Positions 43,155 through 50,890 of a stretch of DNA of 64,000 nt are shown here, piece after piece. The position numbers were made by a program, and so were the translations under genes. How positions within the stretch are numbered: the stretch's first letter is position 1; every line of letters starts with the position of its first letter. The stretch comes from Solirubrobacter deserti (GTDB lineage: Bacteria > Actinomycetota > Thermoleophilia > Solirubrobacterales > Solirubrobacteraceae): positions 62,001 through 126,000 of the forward strand of contig NZ_QPKJ02000011.1 in NCBI RefSeq assembly GCF_003344625.1. Reading direction: 5' to 3'. The notes below the pieces were generated by a model, which saw only the letters and a program-made list of their open reading frames with translations, searched no databases and was not told the origin of the DNA.

Positions 43155-43183
43155 AAGACAGTGTCCGTGCGCGGACCTACGAT
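43155..43183 (+). promoter_or_regulatory. Promoter of the ArsC-like gene
   Basis: AAGACA (43155-43160), 17-bp spacer, TACGAT (43178-43183), then 6 bases to the GTG start, so the mRNA is leaderless. A small GTCCG/CGGAC repeat lies in the spacer. Confidence 0.55.
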
Positions 43184-43189
43184 CTTCAC

Positions 43190-43564
43190 GTGCCCGAGCT
43201 GACCCTTCTCCACAACCCGCACTGCCCGACGTCCGTCCACGCGCTGGATGCGCTGCAGGAGGCCGGGCACGAGGTGAGGATCCGCAAGTACCTGCTCGTC
43301 GCGGAGCGCCTGGACGAGGCCGAGCTGCGCTCGCTCGCGGAGCGCCTGCAGGGGGACCCGGTCGACGCGCTGATCCGGCGCGACAAGAAGTACAAGGACC
43401 TCGGGCTCGACGCGGACGGCTGGGACGTCGACCAGGTCGTGGCGACGCTGCTCGAGCACCCGTCGCTGCTGCAGCGCCCCATCCTCGACGATGGGACGGC
43501 GGTCATGATCGGCCGCCCGCGCTCCCGGGCGGCGGACTGGGCCGCGGCCGGCAAGGTGGCCTAG
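43190..43564 (+). CDS. ArsC/Spx-fold protein with CPTS motif
   Basis: 124 aa from GTG 43190. The thioredoxin-like ArsC fold is seen in LTLLHNPHCPTSVHALDAL, the IRKYL motif, and PILDDGTAVMIGRP near the end. Classical ArsC has a Cys near residue 12 followed by Ser/Arg; here Cys is at about residue 11 in CPTS. Glutaredoxin-dependent arsenate reductase or a redox regulator is possible. Not linked to the ars locus at 62-64 kb. It overlaps the PASTA gene by 4 bases. Confidence 0.82.
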   Translation: MPELTLLHNPHCPTSVHALDALQEAGHEVRIRKYLLVAERLDEAELRSLAERLQGDPVDALIRRDKKYKDLGLDADGWDVDQVVATLLEHPSLLQRPILDDGTAVMIGRPRSRAADWAAAGKVA

Positions 43565-45861
43565 AACGCCGGGTTGACGCCGTGGGCGAGCGTCCGCACG
43601 CGCGGGCGTTCGCGCTTGAGGTCGAGGAGGTCGACCTTGCCGTCGTCGGCCGCGCGCGTGCCGCGCCGCAGCGCCAGACGGTGTCCGTGGGCGGCGAGCT
43701 CGAAGCCCGTCAGCCGCGGGAAGTCCTTGAGGACCGTGAACCGGCCGTCGGCGGCGCGCGCGAGCAGGCGCACGTGCGCGGGCGCACCGGGGCGGTCGGC
43801 GACGAGCACCGCGACGCGGTCGTCGCCGACCCACGCCGCCGACTGGATGTGCGCGGCGCGGTACGCCGACACCGGCTTGCGCCAGCGCTGCGCGTCCCCG
43901 CCGCGCGCGGTGTACACGACCAGCTCGTGGTAGCGGCCGCCGAGCGCGAGGACCGAGCGCCCGTCCGGCGACCAGACGGGCCGCCCGACCGGACGCCCAC
44001 GCGCGCACGTCGGCTCGCCCGCGTCCTGCGGGTCGAGCACGCAGAGCCGGCCGGCGTCGGCGGGGCCGCGCTTGGCGTCACGCGCGACGAACGCCAGCAG
44101 CCCGCGGTGCGCGGAGTAGTGCGGCCGGTGGATGCGTCCGTGCACGAGCGGCTCGACCGTCTTGCCGTCGCTGGAGATCCGCACGAGCCGACGCGCGCCG
44201 TCCTCGACGTGCACCGCCGCGTACCCGTCGTCGGTCTTGGTCGGCGTCTCGAGCCGGTACTTGGCGGCGGTCAGCCGGGTCGTCCTCGCGCCGGTCGAGC
44301 GATACAGCTGGCCGCTGGTCGACCCGGCGAACACGAGGCTCGCCGGCAGCGCGGCGCTCGCGGCGGCCTTCACCTTCGCTTCGGCCTTCCTGGCGGACCC
44401 CGCCTTGGTCTTGGCCGCACCCGCATCCGGTGCCGGCGACGGCTCGGCCTGGGGTGCCGGCGCGGCGGGAACGGTCGGGACCGGCGTCGGAGTGGCCTGG
44501 GGCGTGCGGTCCTCGACGGCGAGCGTGACCTTCGTGCCGACCTCGCGCTTGGTGCCGGGCGTGGGGTCCTGGCGGATGACCACCCAGTCGTTGCCCGCGC
44601 TCGACGGCTGCGGGTCGTACACGAAGCCGGCGTCGGTGAGCGCGTCGGCGGCCCGGGCGAGCGGCATGCCGTTCACGGGCGGGACCGCGGCCTTCTCGGG
44701 CGGCGCCGCGAGCGTGATGTGCACCTCTTCGCCGCGCTCCATCTCGGCGCCGCCCGCGGGCTGCTGGGCGATGACCGTGCCGAGCGGGACGTCCTTGGGG
44801 CCGGTCGCGTAGCGCGTGCGGCCGAGCTGCAGACCGTGCTTCTCGAGGATCACGTGCGCCTCCGCCCGCGTGTCGCCCGTGAGCTTGGGCACGTCGGTGT
44901 CGCGCTGGAGCAGCACCAGGACGAGCGCGAACGCGGCGACCAGCGCGACGGCCGGCGGGACCCACCAGGGCAGCCACGGCCGCTGGCGGAACGTCACGCG
45001 CTGCGGGACCGGGTCGGCATCGGCGCCGCTCGCGCGGTGGGTCACGTCGATGTGGTGGTCGACGGGCCGGCCGCACAGCAGCGGGCGGGGGACGTGGACG
45101 CGCACGATCCCGGCCGCGGTCGCGCCGACCGGGATCAGCACCCGCTCCGGGTACACGGTCACCGGGCACCGCGCCTCGGTGTCGCGCGCGCCGATCGTGA
45201 TCTCCAGCGGGCTGTTGCCGTGGTTGGTGACGGCGACGTCGAACGCGGCGTGCCGGCGCCCGCGGCGGCGCTCCGGGCCGACGCGCATCGCCGTGGCCTC
45301 GAACGGCGCGACGTGGAGCGTCGCGGGCGCCCAGGCCACGTCGGTGCCGAGCGAGCGCGAGCGCGCGACGACCATCACCGGCCACGCGCGCGCCTCGGAG
45401 GCGGACACGCGCGGCGGGTGCAGCGTGATCTGCAGCTCGCGCTGGAAGTCGCCGGCGGAGCCCCACGGATTCAGGAAGACGGTCGGCGCCGAGATCGTCG
45501 CCCAGCCCTCGGGCAGGCCGTCGACGCGCAGGTCATAGGTGTCGACGATCTCGCCCTGGTTGCGGACCGTGGCCAGCACGGACACGTGCCCGCCCGGCAC
45601 GACGCCCACCGCGACCGCCGCGTTCGGGTCGTCCTGGCGCGCGGGATCGCGCAGCGTCAACAGCGTCGCGCGGCGCGGCTCGGCGGGCGCCGGAGCACGG
45701 TAGGTCGCGGGCGCGGCGACGGGCTCCTCCCCGTCGCCGAACGTCAGCTCCCAGCCCAGGTACTCACCGCAGGCGCAGAAGTCGCGGTTGACCGCGACCG
45801 TGCCGCACTTCGGGCATTCGAGCTCGCCGACCGCGGGCGAGGAGATCCTGGTGTCGTGCAT
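43561..45861 (-). CDS. Zinc-ribbon / membrane / PASTA / beta-propeller protein
   Basis: 766 aa. The N-terminal ribbon CPKC...CACG (about 16-32) is cytoplasmic. About residues 60-275 form two CARDB-like beta domains (VLATVRNQGEIVDTYDLRV, FDVAVTNHGNSPLEIT). One TM follows (WWVPPAVALVAAFALVLVLL, about 300-320). Two PASTA repeats come next (VPKLTGDTRAEAHVILEKHG, VPPVNGMPLARAADALTDAG). After a Pro/Ala/Lys linker the C-terminus is a WD40/TolB-like propeller (PVWSPDGRSVLALGGR). PASTA domains bind muropeptides in Ser/Thr kinases; no kinase is present here. The order places CARDB on the cytoplasmic side, which is odd. Confidence 0.85.
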   Translation of the reverse strand: MHDTRISSPAVGELECPKCGTVAVNRDFCACGEYLGWELTFGDGEEPVAAPATYRAPAPAEPRRATLLTLRDPARQDDPNAAVAVGVVPGGHVSVLATVRNQGEIVDTYDLRVDGLPEGWATISAPTVFLNPWGSAGDFQRELQITLHPPRVSASEARAWPVMVVARSRSLGTDVAWAPATLHVAPFEATAMRVGPERRRGRRHAAFDVAVTNHGNSPLEITIGARDTEARCPVTVYPERVLIPVGATAAGIVRVHVPRPLLCGRPVDHHIDVTHRASGADADPVPQRVTFRQRPWLPWWVPPAVALVAAFALVLVLLQRDTDVPKLTGDTRAEAHVILEKHGLQLGRTRYATGPKDVPLGTVIAQQPAGGAEMERGEEVHITLAAPPEKAAVPPVNGMPLARAADALTDAGFVYDPQPSSAGNDWVVIRQDPTPGTKREVGTKVTLAVEDRTPQATPTPVPTVPAAPAPQAEPSPAPDAGAAKTKAGSARKAEAKVKAAASAALPASLVFAGSTSGQLYRSTGARTTRLTAAKYRLETPTKTDDGYAAVHVEDGARRLVRISSDGKTVEPLVHGRIHRPHYSAHRGLLAFVARDAKRGPADAGRLCVLDPQDAGEPTCARGRPVGRPVWSPDGRSVLALGGRYHELVVYTARGGDAQRWRKPVSAYRAAHIQSAAWVGDDRVAVLVADRPGAPAHVRLLARAADGRFTVLKDFPRLTGFELAAHGHRLALRRGTRAADDGKVDLLDLKRERPRVRTLAHGVNPAF

Positions 45862-45939
45862 GCCGCCCGGGGATCGGCCCGGACCGGCCCAACTTGAGGT
45901 CCTCCGATCGAAGTTGGGGCGCGGACCCGATCGGGCGCT

Positions 45940-45970
45940 GCCTCCGCGCGCCTCAAAGGGCGGCGGAGGC
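45940..45970 (-). terminator. Hairpin downstream of the htaA-like gene
   Basis: GCCTCCGC (45940-45947) and GCGGAGGC (45963-45970), 8-bp perfect stem, 15-base loop, 38 bases past the stop. A second repeat CCCAACTT/AAGTTGGG (about 45889-45919) lies between it and the PASTA gene start. Confidence 0.5.
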
Positions 45971-46007
45971 CGGCCCGAGCGCGATCAAGGGAGGTGCCAG
46001 CCACCAC

Positions 46008-47114
46008 TCATCGCGTACGCCCCTGCAGGGTCACCGTGACGGTGGAGCTCGTCGCCTTCCCGGCGATCGTCGTGGTGACCTCGAGCTTGACCTTCGTGCT
46101 GCGTCCGCGCAGGCGCTTGGCCGCCGCGGAGCCGAGCTTGAGCTTGACCGTCCCGGCCCGCCCGGCGCCCAGCCGCGTCTTCGTCGACAGCGTGGCCGCG
46201 TAGCGCTTGCCGGCGATCGTCAGCCGCAGCGTCTTGGGCACGCGCACCGAGCAGCCCGCGGCGGCGCCCGCCGGGCACGCGACCGTCGCGAGCGTCGCGA
46301 CGCGCCGGCTCGACAGGCGCGGCTTGCCGGCCGCCACGGTGGCGACCCGTGCGGCTGCCGGCTCCGGCGTCGGCGCGGGGGCGGCCGGCGTGCTCGGCGT
46401 GGGGGTCGGGGTCGGCGCGGGGTCGGCCGAGTCCGGGTCGGTCTGCGGGGTCCCGAAGCGCGCGGCGATCGTGAGCGGGTCGAACGGCTCGCCCTCCGGG
46501 TAGCTGCCGAACACCTGCGCGCCCTCGGCGGTGAGCGCGGTCGGCAGCGTGCTCCAACCAAGGCCGCCGTCGATCGGGGTCGCGTCGCGGGCCGTGAGGT
46601 CGATCCGCACGACCGGCACGTTCGTGCGCGTGATCGGCGTCGGGTTCTCGAGCGTCGCGCCGGTCGTGTCGGCCATCAGCGTGCCGGTGGCGCCTTCGGC
46701 GACGATCCGCAGGTTCGTGAAGCGGGTGTCGAGCTGCGGCGTCGTGTTCCCCGGCCGGTGGTGGTCGTGGCCCCAGAAGCGCACCGTGCCGCGCAGCGAG
46801 AGCGACAGCTTCCCGGCGTCGTAGGACCCGCCGCGGATCGGGAAGCGCAGCACCTCCGAGCCCGCGTTGCGCCCCGTGCACAACGGCCCGGTGGCCGGCG
46901 TGCCCGCGACCTTCTCGACGCCGCCGGAGACCTCGATCTGCCCGCGCGCGACGTTGCCGACGACGTAGCAGCGCCAGCGGTTGGCGAAGCCCCAGTCGAC
47001 GGTCCCGCCGCCGAACGTGACGGGCTCGGCCGACGCCTGCGGGGACGACAGCAGCACAGCGAGCACGGCCAGCGCGAGCGCCGCGCCCCAGCGCGGACGA
47101 CCCGTTCCTTCCAT
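46008..47114 (-). CDS. Secreted HtaA-domain (heme-binding) protein
   Basis: 368 aa. Signal peptide (AVLAVLLSSPQASA), then an HtaA domain of about 170 residues starting at VTFGGGTVDWGFANRWRCYV, with RGTVRFWGHDHH and LDTRFTNLRI, typical of Corynebacterium heme-uptake proteins. A Pro/Thr linker (DPAPTPTPTPSTPAAP) leads to a beta domain rich in Lys. No TM or sortase motif at the end. It would capture heme at the cell surface. Controlled by a probable iron box. Confidence 0.87.
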   Translation of the reverse strand: MEGTGRPRWGAALALAVLAVLLSSPQASAEPVTFGGGTVDWGFANRWRCYVVGNVARGQIEVSGGVEKVAGTPATGPLCTGRNAGSEVLRFPIRGGSYDAGKLSLSLRGTVRFWGHDHHRPGNTTPQLDTRFTNLRIVAEGATGTLMADTTGATLENPTPITRTNVPVVRIDLTARDATPIDGGLGWSTLPTALTAEGAQVFGSYPEGEPFDPLTIAARFGTPQTDPDSADPAPTPTPTPSTPAAPAPTPEPAAARVATVAAGKPRLSSRRVATLATVACPAGAAAGCSVRVPKTLRLTIAGKRYAATLSTKTRLGAGRAGTVKLKLGSAAAKRLRGRSTKVKLEVTTTIAGKATSSTVTVTLQGRTR

Positions 47115-47139
47115 CAGTCGAATCCTTGGTCGGGGAGCG

Positions 47140-47168
47140 AGTTAGGGCACCCTAACACGAAGCGTCAA
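47140..47168 (-). promoter_or_regulatory. htaA promoter with iron-box-like palindrome over the -10
   Basis: TTGACG (47168-47163), 17-bp spacer, CTAACT (47145-47140) on the minus strand. The palindrome GTTAGGGCACCCTAAC (47141-47156; 7-bp arms, CA centre) covers the -10 and half of the spacer. TTAGG...CCTAA resembles the DtxR/IdeR box, so iron-dependent repression is likely. Confidence 0.65.
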
Positions 47169-47241
47169 CTGAGCTTGCGCACGTCGCCTCGGGCCCGGTG
47201 TACCGTTCGCCGTTCACGCGAGTCTTCGAGGGAGGGTGCGC

Positions 47242-48075
47242 ATGTGCTTGCCGGGAACGATCGAGGCCGTTCGGGAGAGCGGGGCGACGGTCAGCCGCCG
47301 TGGATTGCTGGCCGGGACCGGTGCGGCCGCGCTGGCCGCGCTGCTGCCGGGTGACGCGCTCGCGCAGGCCCCGAAGCCCAAGCCGGGACGCAACCGCGGG
47401 CGGGTCGTCGACCTCACCCACGAGTTCACGACCGACTTTCCCGTCTACACGCCGCCGCAGGCCACGCGGCGCACGATCGCCCAGCTGCCGGGCGACGGCT
47501 ACTACGCGCAGGAGTGGACGTTCGGCGAGCACACCAGCACGCACATGGACGCGCCTGGGCACTTCGTCCAGGGCGGGCGCTTCGTCACGCAGCTCAAGCC
47601 CGCGGAGCTCGTCGTGCCGATCGTCGTCGTCGACATCACCGCCAAGGCGCGGCGCGATCCCGACGCCCAGGTCACGCCCGACGACCTGCGCAAGTGGGAG
47701 CGCAAGCACGGGCGCATCCCCGACCGCGCGCTCGTGGCCATGAACTCGGGCTGGGCGGCCAAGCTCGGGACGCCCGCCTTCACCGGCCGCGACCCCGGCA
47801 ACGTCTTCCACTTCCCCGGCTTCAGCGAGGACGCGGTCGAGGCGCTGCTCGAGGGCCGCCGCGCGTCCGCGATCGGCGTCGACACGCTCAGCCTCGACCA
47901 CGGTCCCGCCCCGGTGTTCGTCGCGCACTCGAAGTGGCTCGGTGCCGACAACTACGGCATCGAGTGCCTGAACAACCTGGACAAGCTCCCGGCCGTCGGC
48001 GCCACCGCCGTCGTCGGCGTGATCCCGTGGCAGGAGGGCTCGGGCGGCCCCGCGCGCGTGCTCGCGACCTACTGA
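47242..48075 (+). CDS. Tat-exported cyclase-family protein (kynurenine formamidase-like)
   Basis: 277 aa from ATG 47242 (GGGAGGG about 6 bases upstream). After MCLPGTIEAVRES comes a twin-arginine signal (SRRGLLAGTGAAALAALLPG). The metal-dependent cyclase motif is present as GEHTSTHMDAPGHF, with VDLTHEF before it and FVAHSKWLGADNYGIECL near the end. Relatives hydrolyse formylkynurenine or cyclic amides. Export in folded form implies a metal cofactor. Substrate unknown. Confidence 0.9.
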   Translation: MCLPGTIEAVRESGATVSRRGLLAGTGAAALAALLPGDALAQAPKPKPGRNRGRVVDLTHEFTTDFPVYTPPQATRRTIAQLPGDGYYAQEWTFGEHTSTHMDAPGHFVQGGRFVTQLKPAELVVPIVVVDITAKARRDPDAQVTPDDLRKWERKHGRIPDRALVAMNSGWAAKLGTPAFTGRDPGNVFHFPGFSEDAVEALLEGRRASAIGVDTLSLDHGPAPVFVAHSKWLGADNYGIECLNNLDKLPAVGATAVVGVIPWQEGSGGPARVLATY

Positions 48076-48410
48076 TCCGGGGACTCGGCGAGCGCGAGCG
48101 CGTTCCCGTCGGGGTCCGGCACGCAGACGTGGCGGACCCCGTTCGAGTACGTCGCGACCGGCTCGTGCTCGAGGCCGGCCGCACGCATCCGCTCCAGCAG
48201 CGCGTCGAGCCCGGTCACGCCGAGCGTCACCCGCCCCGCGCCCGCCTGCTCCGGGTTGGGCTCGATGAACAGGATCGCGCCCGGGCCGATGTCCCACAGG
48301 ATCTCGTCGCCGACGCGCAGGTCGGGAGCGCGGCCGAAGAAGCGCGTGTACCAGTCGAGGCTCGCGTCCAGGTCGGACACCGGGACGCCCGCGTAGAGAG
48401 CGGTGATCAT
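48069..48410 (-). CDS. VOC-family (glyoxalase/bleomycin-resistance fold) protein
   Basis: 113 aa with paired beta-alpha-beta-beta-beta modules: YAGVPVSDLDASLDWYTRFF at the N-terminus and PDPDGNALALAES at the C-terminus. Metal-binding His/Glu are only partly visible, so the reaction is unclear. It overlaps the convergent cyclase stop by 7 bases. Confidence 0.88.
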   Translation of the reverse strand: MITALYAGVPVSDLDASLDWYTRFFGRAPDLRVGDEILWDIGPGAILFIEPNPEQAGAGRVTLGVTGLDALLERMRAAGLEHEPVATYSNGVRHVCVPDPDGNALALAESPDQ

Positions 48411-48459
48411 GGTGCGTTTGACGGGCGCACGGGTGGAAAGTCATCGGTACGGTCACGAC

Positions 48460-48975
48460 ATGTCCAGCGCGCCCGAGCCGGCCCCCGCGCCCATGTACCC
48501 GCCGCCGCCGCAGCAGCCGCCCAAGCGGCGCACGGGCCGGATCATCCTGATCGTGGTGAGCGTGGTCGTGGTGTCGTTCATCGCGCTCATCGCGGGCCTG
48601 TTCCTGCTCGTCAACGAATCCACCGAGGACGCGCAGAAGGTCTCCGACGAGCTCGTCACCGCGGTCCAGGCCGGCGACGGCGCGAAGGTCTACTCGCTCA
48701 CGGGCCCGTCGTTCCGCGCGGCCACGAACGAGCAGCAGACGACCGAGCTCGTCGACCAGGTCGCGCCGCTGGTCACCAAGGCCAGGAAGTCACCCGACGG
48801 CAAGGCCATCAACTCCAGCACCGAGAACGGCACGATCGCCGTCTTCACCTACACGATGGACGGCACCAGCGGCGAGCCCGTGTACTTCAAGACCCAGATC
48901 CGCGACGAGGAGGGCCGCTGGCAGGTGATGAACTTCCGCTTCGCCGAGACCGAGCTGAGCACCGAGATCGAATGA
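48460..48975 (+). CDS. Membrane-anchored DUF4878/DUF3887-like protein
   Basis: 171 aa from ATG 48460. A Pro-rich cytoplasmic start (PPPPQQPPKRRTGR), one TM (IILIVVSVVVVSFIALIAGLFLL), and an extracellular NTF2-like domain (KVSDELVTAVQAGDGAKVYS... WQVMNFRFAE). Such domains are common in actinobacterial lipoproteins and membrane proteins of unknown role. A TACGGT box 7 bases before the ATG suggests a leaderless start. It precedes the sigma-factor gene. Confidence 0.8.
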   Translation: MSSAPEPAPAPMYPPPPQQPPKRRTGRIILIVVSVVVVSFIALIAGLFLLVNESTEDAQKVSDELVTAVQAGDGAKVYSLTGPSFRAATNEQQTTELVDQVAPLVTKARKSPDGKAINSSTENGTIAVFTYTMDGTSGEPVYFKTQIRDEEGRWQVMNFRFAETELSTEIE

Positions 48976-49012
48976 GCCGGTAAGCGCGGCGCGGGTCCGG
49001 ACAGATACGGGC

Positions 49013-49528
49013 ATGAACCCGGTGATCCGCGCTCTGCCGCAACCGGCCGGTGAACGCGAGCGGTTCGCGGCGCTCTACGAGGTCCACGGGCCCGCGGTGC
49101 TCGCGTATGCGCGTCGGCGTCTTAGCGCCGACGAGGCCGACGACGTGCTCGCCGAGACCTTCCTGGTCGCCTGGCGCCGGCGGCGGGAGCTGCCCGCCGA
49201 CGCGCTGCCGTGGCTGTACGCGGTGGCGGGGAACGTGGTGCGCAACCGCGCACGGGCCGACCGCCGCCGCGGCGCGCTGCAGGCGCGGATGGCGGTCGAG
49301 CCGGCGCCCGCGGCGAGCGACGAGGCGCCGGACCCGATGCTCGGCGAGGCGCTGGCGCGGCTGAAGCCGATCGACCGCGAGGCGCTGCTGCTGACGGCGT
49401 GGGAGGACCTGTCGCCCGAGCGCGCGGCCCGCGCCGCCGGGTGCAGCCGCGCGACCTTTCACGTGCGCCTGCACCGTGCGCGCACCCGGCTCGCTCACGC
49501 CCTGGCCCAGATCGAGAGGCAGCGATGA
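49013..49528 (+). CDS. ECF-type RNA polymerase sigma factor
   Basis: 171 aa. Region 2 is YARRRLSADEADDVLAETFLVAWRR and region 4 is LSPERAARAAGCSRATFHVRLHRARTRL. It is probably held inactive by the membrane protein encoded next, which overlaps its stop by 4 bases (ATGA). Target promoters are unknown. Confidence 0.93.
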   Translation: MNPVIRALPQPAGERERFAALYEVHGPAVLAYARRRLSADEADDVLAETFLVAWRRRRELPADALPWLYAVAGNVVRNRARADRRRGALQARMAVEPAPAASDEAPDPMLGEALARLKPIDREALLLTAWEDLSPERAARAAGCSRATFHVRLHRARTRLAHALAQIERQR

Positions 49529-50337
49529 ACGACGTGACCGACCGCCTGCGGGCGGCCAACCCCGTCAAGGAGGAGCCGGCGCTGCCGCCGGTCGCGCCGC
49601 TGCTGGCCCGGCTGGACGACGCTCCGGCGCCGCGGCGCCCGCGACGCCGGCTGCTGCTCGTCCTGGCGCTCGTGATGACGGTGCTGGCGGCGATCGTCGT
49701 CGGCCTCGAGCTGCGCGGGCCGGACGTCGACGTGGTGGCCGAGGCGCGCGCTGCGCTCGGCGGCACGGACGCGATCGTCCATGTCGTGGCCCGCGACGAG
49801 CGCTTCAATCCCGACGGCACGCTCGTCGACCGCTCCGGGACGACGTCGGAGATCTGGTCGGCGCGGGACCCGCTGCGCTTGCGCATCCGCGAGGCGAACG
49901 TCGAGTCCGCGTACGCCGACGGCGTCATCACCACCCGCGCGGACGGGAAGGTGCAGACCACCCGGCTCGACGACGCCGCGCGGCGTGCGATCGAGGACAT
50001 GGACAGCAGCACGAGCCTCACCCAGCCGGGCCGTGATCCGCTGGCCGTCGTCCGGCGCCTGCTGGACGAGGGCGCCTTGCGGCCCGACGGGACGGCCGAG
50101 GTGGGCGGGCGCGAGGTGCGGCGGCTCGTCGGCAGCCGGCCCGCGCCCGACGCCATGGGTCCGGCGGTGCAGGTCGAGTACCTCGTCGACGCGGACTCCT
50201 ACGCACCGGTCCGGCTCTCCACCCGGGCCACGCTCGAGGACGGACGCCCCGCGGGTGCGCGCACCCTGACGTTCCTCGAGTACCAGCGGCTGCCGCTCAC
50301 GCGCGCGAACGAGCCGCTGCTGGCGATCGGGGGTTAG
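49525..50337 (+). CDS. Membrane partner of the ECF sigma factor (CU044_5270-like)
   Basis: 270 aa. A short cytoplasmic N-terminus with a low-complexity start (MNDVTDRLRAANPVKEEPAL), one TM (LLLVLALVMTVLAAIVVGLEL), then an extracellular domain of about 190 residues. This is the layout of the CU044_5270 family encoded beside ECF sigma factors. Anti-sigma activity is inferred from the gene pair and not seen as a zinc motif. The stop overlaps the convergent gene by 4 bases. Confidence 0.8.
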   Translation: MNDVTDRLRAANPVKEEPALPPVAPLLARLDDAPAPRRPRRRLLLVLALVMTVLAAIVVGLELRGPDVDVVAEARAALGGTDAIVHVVARDERFNPDGTLVDRSGTTSEIWSARDPLRLRIREANVESAYADGVITTRADGKVQTTRLDDAARRAIEDMDSSTSLTQPGRDPLAVVRRLLDEGALRPDGTAEVGGREVRRLVGSRPAPDAMGPAVQVEYLVDADSYAPVRLSTRATLEDGRPAGARTLTFLEYQRLPLTRANEPLLAIGG

Positions 50338-50849
50338 CGGCGGTTGCCGGCGCGGATCGCGCTGTTGGCCATCTTCACGAACGCCGAGCGGCCGCCGAGC
50401 GCCTTGGCCTGCAGCTCGTAGCGCACGCCCTTCTGCACCCACGAGATCGACGGCGGCGAGCACGAGCCGCCGCACGACTCCTTCTGGTAGTAGCCCTTCA
50501 GGCCGAGCGCGAGCGACACGTTGGTGGACCGGTAGCCGAGCGGCGCGCCCTTGCGCCCGCTGAACTCGGCCAGGAAGCACGCGTTGGCCCCGCCGCAGTC
50601 CTCGGCGCCGCTGAGCGACAGCGAGTACGTGCCCTGACGCCGGTTGCCCTCGCCCTCGGCGAAGACCTCGGTGTCGCCGTCGATGTCCAGGTTCACGCGC
50701 GACGGGAACAGCACGACGATGCCCGCGTCACGGGCGTCGCCGAGCGCCGGGTTCAGCGCGTCCGGGACGTCGATCACCCGCGCCGAAGCCGGCGCCGCCA
50801 GCACCGCGAAGCCGGCCAGGACGAGCACGATCACCCACATGCGCTGCAT
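50334..50849 (-). CDS. Secreted hypothetical protein
   Basis: 171 aa from ATG 50849. Signal peptide (VLVLAGFAVLAAPASA) followed by a beta-rich domain with four Cys in two pairs (EDCGGANACF, ESCGGSCSPP), likely disulfide-bonded outside the cell. No family recognised. A longer upstream frame is a shadow of the giant gene. Confidence 0.72.
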   Translation of the reverse strand: MQRMWVIVLVLAGFAVLAAPASARVIDVPDALNPALGDARDAGIVVLFPSRVNLDIDGDTEVFAEGEGNRRQGTYSLSLSGAEDCGGANACFLAEFSGRKGAPLGYRSTNVSLALGLKGYYQKESCGGSCSPPSISWVQKGVRYELQAKALGGRSAFVKMANSAIRAGNRR

Positions 50850-50890
50850 ACACACACTCCCGTCTGAGTTCAGTCGCCGCACATGATCGA

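Noticed and set aside
42713..43189. Upstream extension of the ArsC-like gene
   Set aside because: It is antisense to the subtilase; a promoter and leaderless GTG at 43190 explain the start.
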